This document shows, piece by piece, positions 5,571 through 5,708 of a stretch of 5,708 bases of DNA. The notes under the pieces were generated by a model. It worked only from the letters and a program-made list of their open reading frames with translations. It did not search any database and was not told the origin of the DNA. Source of the stretch: Parachlamydiales bacterium (GTDB lineage: Bacteria > Chlamydiota > Chlamydiia > Chlamydiales > Rhabdochlamydiaceae); the NCBI GenBank assembly GCA_020050965.1, contig JAGVJV010000182.1, forward strand, positions 1-5,708, given 5' to 3'. How positions within the stretch are numbered: the first letter of the stretch is position 1; each line of letters starts with the position of its first letter. The translations under genes were made by a program, and so were the position numbers.

Positions 5571-5708
5571 AATTATAGATTACGGAGGAGTTTTTTTCTA
5601 GATCGAAAAATCCCAGTATATGATAAAATTCAAACATACCCCGCGCGGTCAAAAACGGCGAATTTGGAACGCGCCAAAGCCCCGGGGTTGAAGTCACAGA
5701 AAGGGGGC
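5571..5708. other. Gene-poor right edge; possible dispersed repeat or tail of an upstream gene
   Basis: No convincing gene is seen. On the minus strand one frame stays open from the window edge (5706) to a stop at 5533-5535. It gives 57 residues with an order such as TPGLWRVPNSPFLTARG and overlaps the start of the 180-residue gene in another frame. A second minus frame ends near 5627. The segment 5640-5708 is G+C-rich (several CCCCG/CGCG words), while 5571-5635 is A/T-rich, which suggests a composite of an upstream region and a different sequence. TATAAT occurs on the minus strand at 5572-5577, only 7 nt before the ATG, without a good -35. Confidence 0.4.

Noticed and set aside
5640..5708. 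Edge of a tRNA, tmRNA or rRNA gene
   Set aside because: The G+C-rich segment lacks a cloverleaf, T-loop consensus or any rRNA stretch I recognise.

Overview
The window looks like a chromosomal segment from a member of the Chlamydiota, most likely an environmental (Parachlamydiales-type) lineage. The evidence is a seryl-tRNA synthetase gene (serS) upstream of an unusual VIT1/CCC1-like membrane protein and a P1B-type metal ATPase. From memory, this resembles the Chlamydia trachomatis order serS (CT729) - CT728 - metal ATPase (CT727). The species cannot be named from the sequence alone.

All five supported genes lie on the minus strand, so transcription runs from high to low coordinates. At the right edge (5571-5708) is a stretch with no convincing gene. 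Next comes an unrecognised single-pass membrane protein of 180 residues (5022-5564) with a weak A/T-only terminator. A 223-bp inverted-repeat element (4767-4989) follows. Left of it is a near-consensus sigma70-type promoter (TTGACT-N17-TACAAT, 4699-4727) that should drive serS (3393-4670), an M18 aminopeptidase (2122-3396), a VIT1/CCC1-like protein (1222-1956) and a P1B ATPase that runs off the left edge (1-1225).

The serS/M18 and VIT/ATPase junctions are both 4-nt ATGA stop-start overlaps, the sign of tight translational coupling. The junction between them, M18/VIT, is instead filled exactly by a 164-bp near-perfect palindrome (1956-2119) that carries the VIT ribosome-binding site in one arm. 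It is flanked by a 4-bp direct repeat (TGAC). Conceptual removal of the element restores a 4-nt TTGA overlap in the correct frame. I infer that a small palindromic element inserted into a formerly overlapping operon.

Functionally the run pairs translation and peptide turnover (SerRS, metallo-aminopeptidase) with two transition-metal handling membrane proteins (a VIT1-like Fe/Mn-type protein and an SPC-motif P1B ATPase). The two large palindromes, the degenerate N-terminus of the VIT-like protein and the compact metal operon are the most interesting items. I see no CRISPR array, tRNA, rRNA, transposase or phage gene.
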